The position numbers and the translations under genes were made by a program. A stretch of 5,804 nucleotides of DNA from CBDBFH01 sp965204775 (GTDB lineage Bacteria > Pseudomonadota > Alphaproteobacteria > JAPOUT01 > G958296285), in the NCBI GenBank assembly GCA_965204775.1, contig CBDBFH010000007.1, positions 1 through 5,804 on the forward strand, written 5' to 3'. Positions 5,683 to 5,804 of this stretch are shown one piece after another. Position 1 is the first letter of the stretch. Every line of letters begins with the position of its first letter. The notes under the pieces were generated by a model. It was given only the letters and a program-made list of their open reading frames with translations. It searched no databases and was not told the DNA's origin.

Positions 5683-5696
5683 GTGAGAAATCCGGG
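5683..5696 (-). repeat. Right terminal inverted repeat of the IS (transposase-proximal end)
   Basis: GTGAGAAATCCGGG is the exact reverse complement of 4057-4070. It lies about 80 bases upstream of the transposase start. Confidence 0.92.
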
Positions 5697-5700
5697 CTAG
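5697..5700. repeat. CTAG shared between two IS copies
   Basis: This CTAG is both the right flank of the first copy and the left flank of the second. It is the only sequence between their ends. Confidence 0.8.
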
Positions 5701-5804
5701 CCCGGATTTCTCACGGGCTGCATTTGTGTAGTGAGTTGGGGGTTTTGTCTGGCATAGCGGTGTTGTCTGTATTGGGGCGCGCAGGGGGGGTGCTTGCGCT
5801 GTTG
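5701..5804 (-). mobile_element. Second copy of the IS1380-family element, left 104 bases only (cut by window edge)
   Basis: Bases 5701-5804 repeat 4057-4160 at a constant offset of 1644 bases (1640 plus CTAG). I count 102 of 104 identical, with differences at 5768 (T for C at 4124) and 5771 (A for G at 4127). The orientation is the same, so any transposase gene of this copy would also read leftward toward the first. Its coding part lies outside the window. Confidence 0.9.

Larger units (their letters stand above)
4057..5696 (-). mobile_element. IS1380-family insertion sequence, complete copy (1640 bp)
   Basis: The element is bounded by perfect 14-bp terminal inverted repeats, CCCGGATTTCTCAC at 4057-4070 and GTGAGAAATCCGGG at 5683-5696, with CTAG on both outer sides. 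The total length of 1640 bp and a single long transposase gene fit IS1380. The gene starts about 95 bases from the right end. About 175 T/G-rich (plus-strand) bases between the transposase stop and the left end are non-coding and hold only weak pairing such as CCCC...GGGG next to the stop. Both ends, the reading frame and the catalytic residues are intact, so the copy may be active. It lies downstream of the dioxygenase terminator and disrupts no recognisable gene. Confidence 0.92.

Noticed and set aside
4250..5686. 478-residue plus-strand frame opposite the transposase
   Set aside because: It is the antisense of a clear IS1380 transposase, has no motif of its own, and is explained by high GC content.

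Overview
The window looks like a chromosomal segment of a GC-rich alphaproteobacterium. This rests on the composition, a short Coq7 and DsbB of the alphaproteobacterial type, a branched-chain-amino-acid-type ABC binding protein, and intergenic palindromes of the 'CCCCGGCCTTGAGCCGGGG' kind that are common in GC-rich alphaproteobacterial genomes. I cannot name a genus from the sequence alone.

Layout, left to right. (1) Bases 1-233, minus strand: the first 77 residues of a periplasmic ABC substrate-binding protein, cut by the window edge. (2) Bases 234-1314: about 1.1 kb without a credible gene. It holds a composite repeat present twice (326-390 plus 513-657, then 717-781 plus 878-1022). Each unit carries a roughly 100-bp imperfect palindrome. 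Four head-to-tail copies of a 20-bp unit sit inside the first unit only, and further hairpins follow to about 1093. (3) Bases 1315-2917, minus strand: a tight three-gene operon, yqaA/DedA-like membrane protein, then dsbB, then coq7, joined by two 4-bp stop/start overlaps (GTGA and ATGA). (4) Bases 3071-3943, plus strand: a divergent TauD/TfdA-family Fe(II)/2-oxoglutarate dioxygenase with a probable terminator after it. (5) Bases 4057-5696: a complete IS1380-family insertion sequence (1640 bp, perfect 14-bp inverted repeats, CTAG on both sides) with its transposase on the minus strand. (6) Bases 5701-5804: the first 104 bases of a second copy of the same element in the same orientation, separated from the first only by CTAG.

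Functionally, coq7 (ubiquinone synthesis) and dsbB (disulfide generation that passes electrons to quinone) share the quinone pool, so their translational coupling is plausible, although a joint role is inference. The dioxygenase stands alone and its substrate cannot be read from the sequence.

The most unusual parts are the head-to-tail IS pair, whose junction is a perfect 32-bp palindrome, and an inverted repeat over the transposase start. That repeat is placed so that only read-through mRNA, and not mRNA from the predicted native promoter, could fold over the ribosome binding site and AUG. The duplicated palindromic repeat block is a third point of interest. I see no clearly new multi-gene system.
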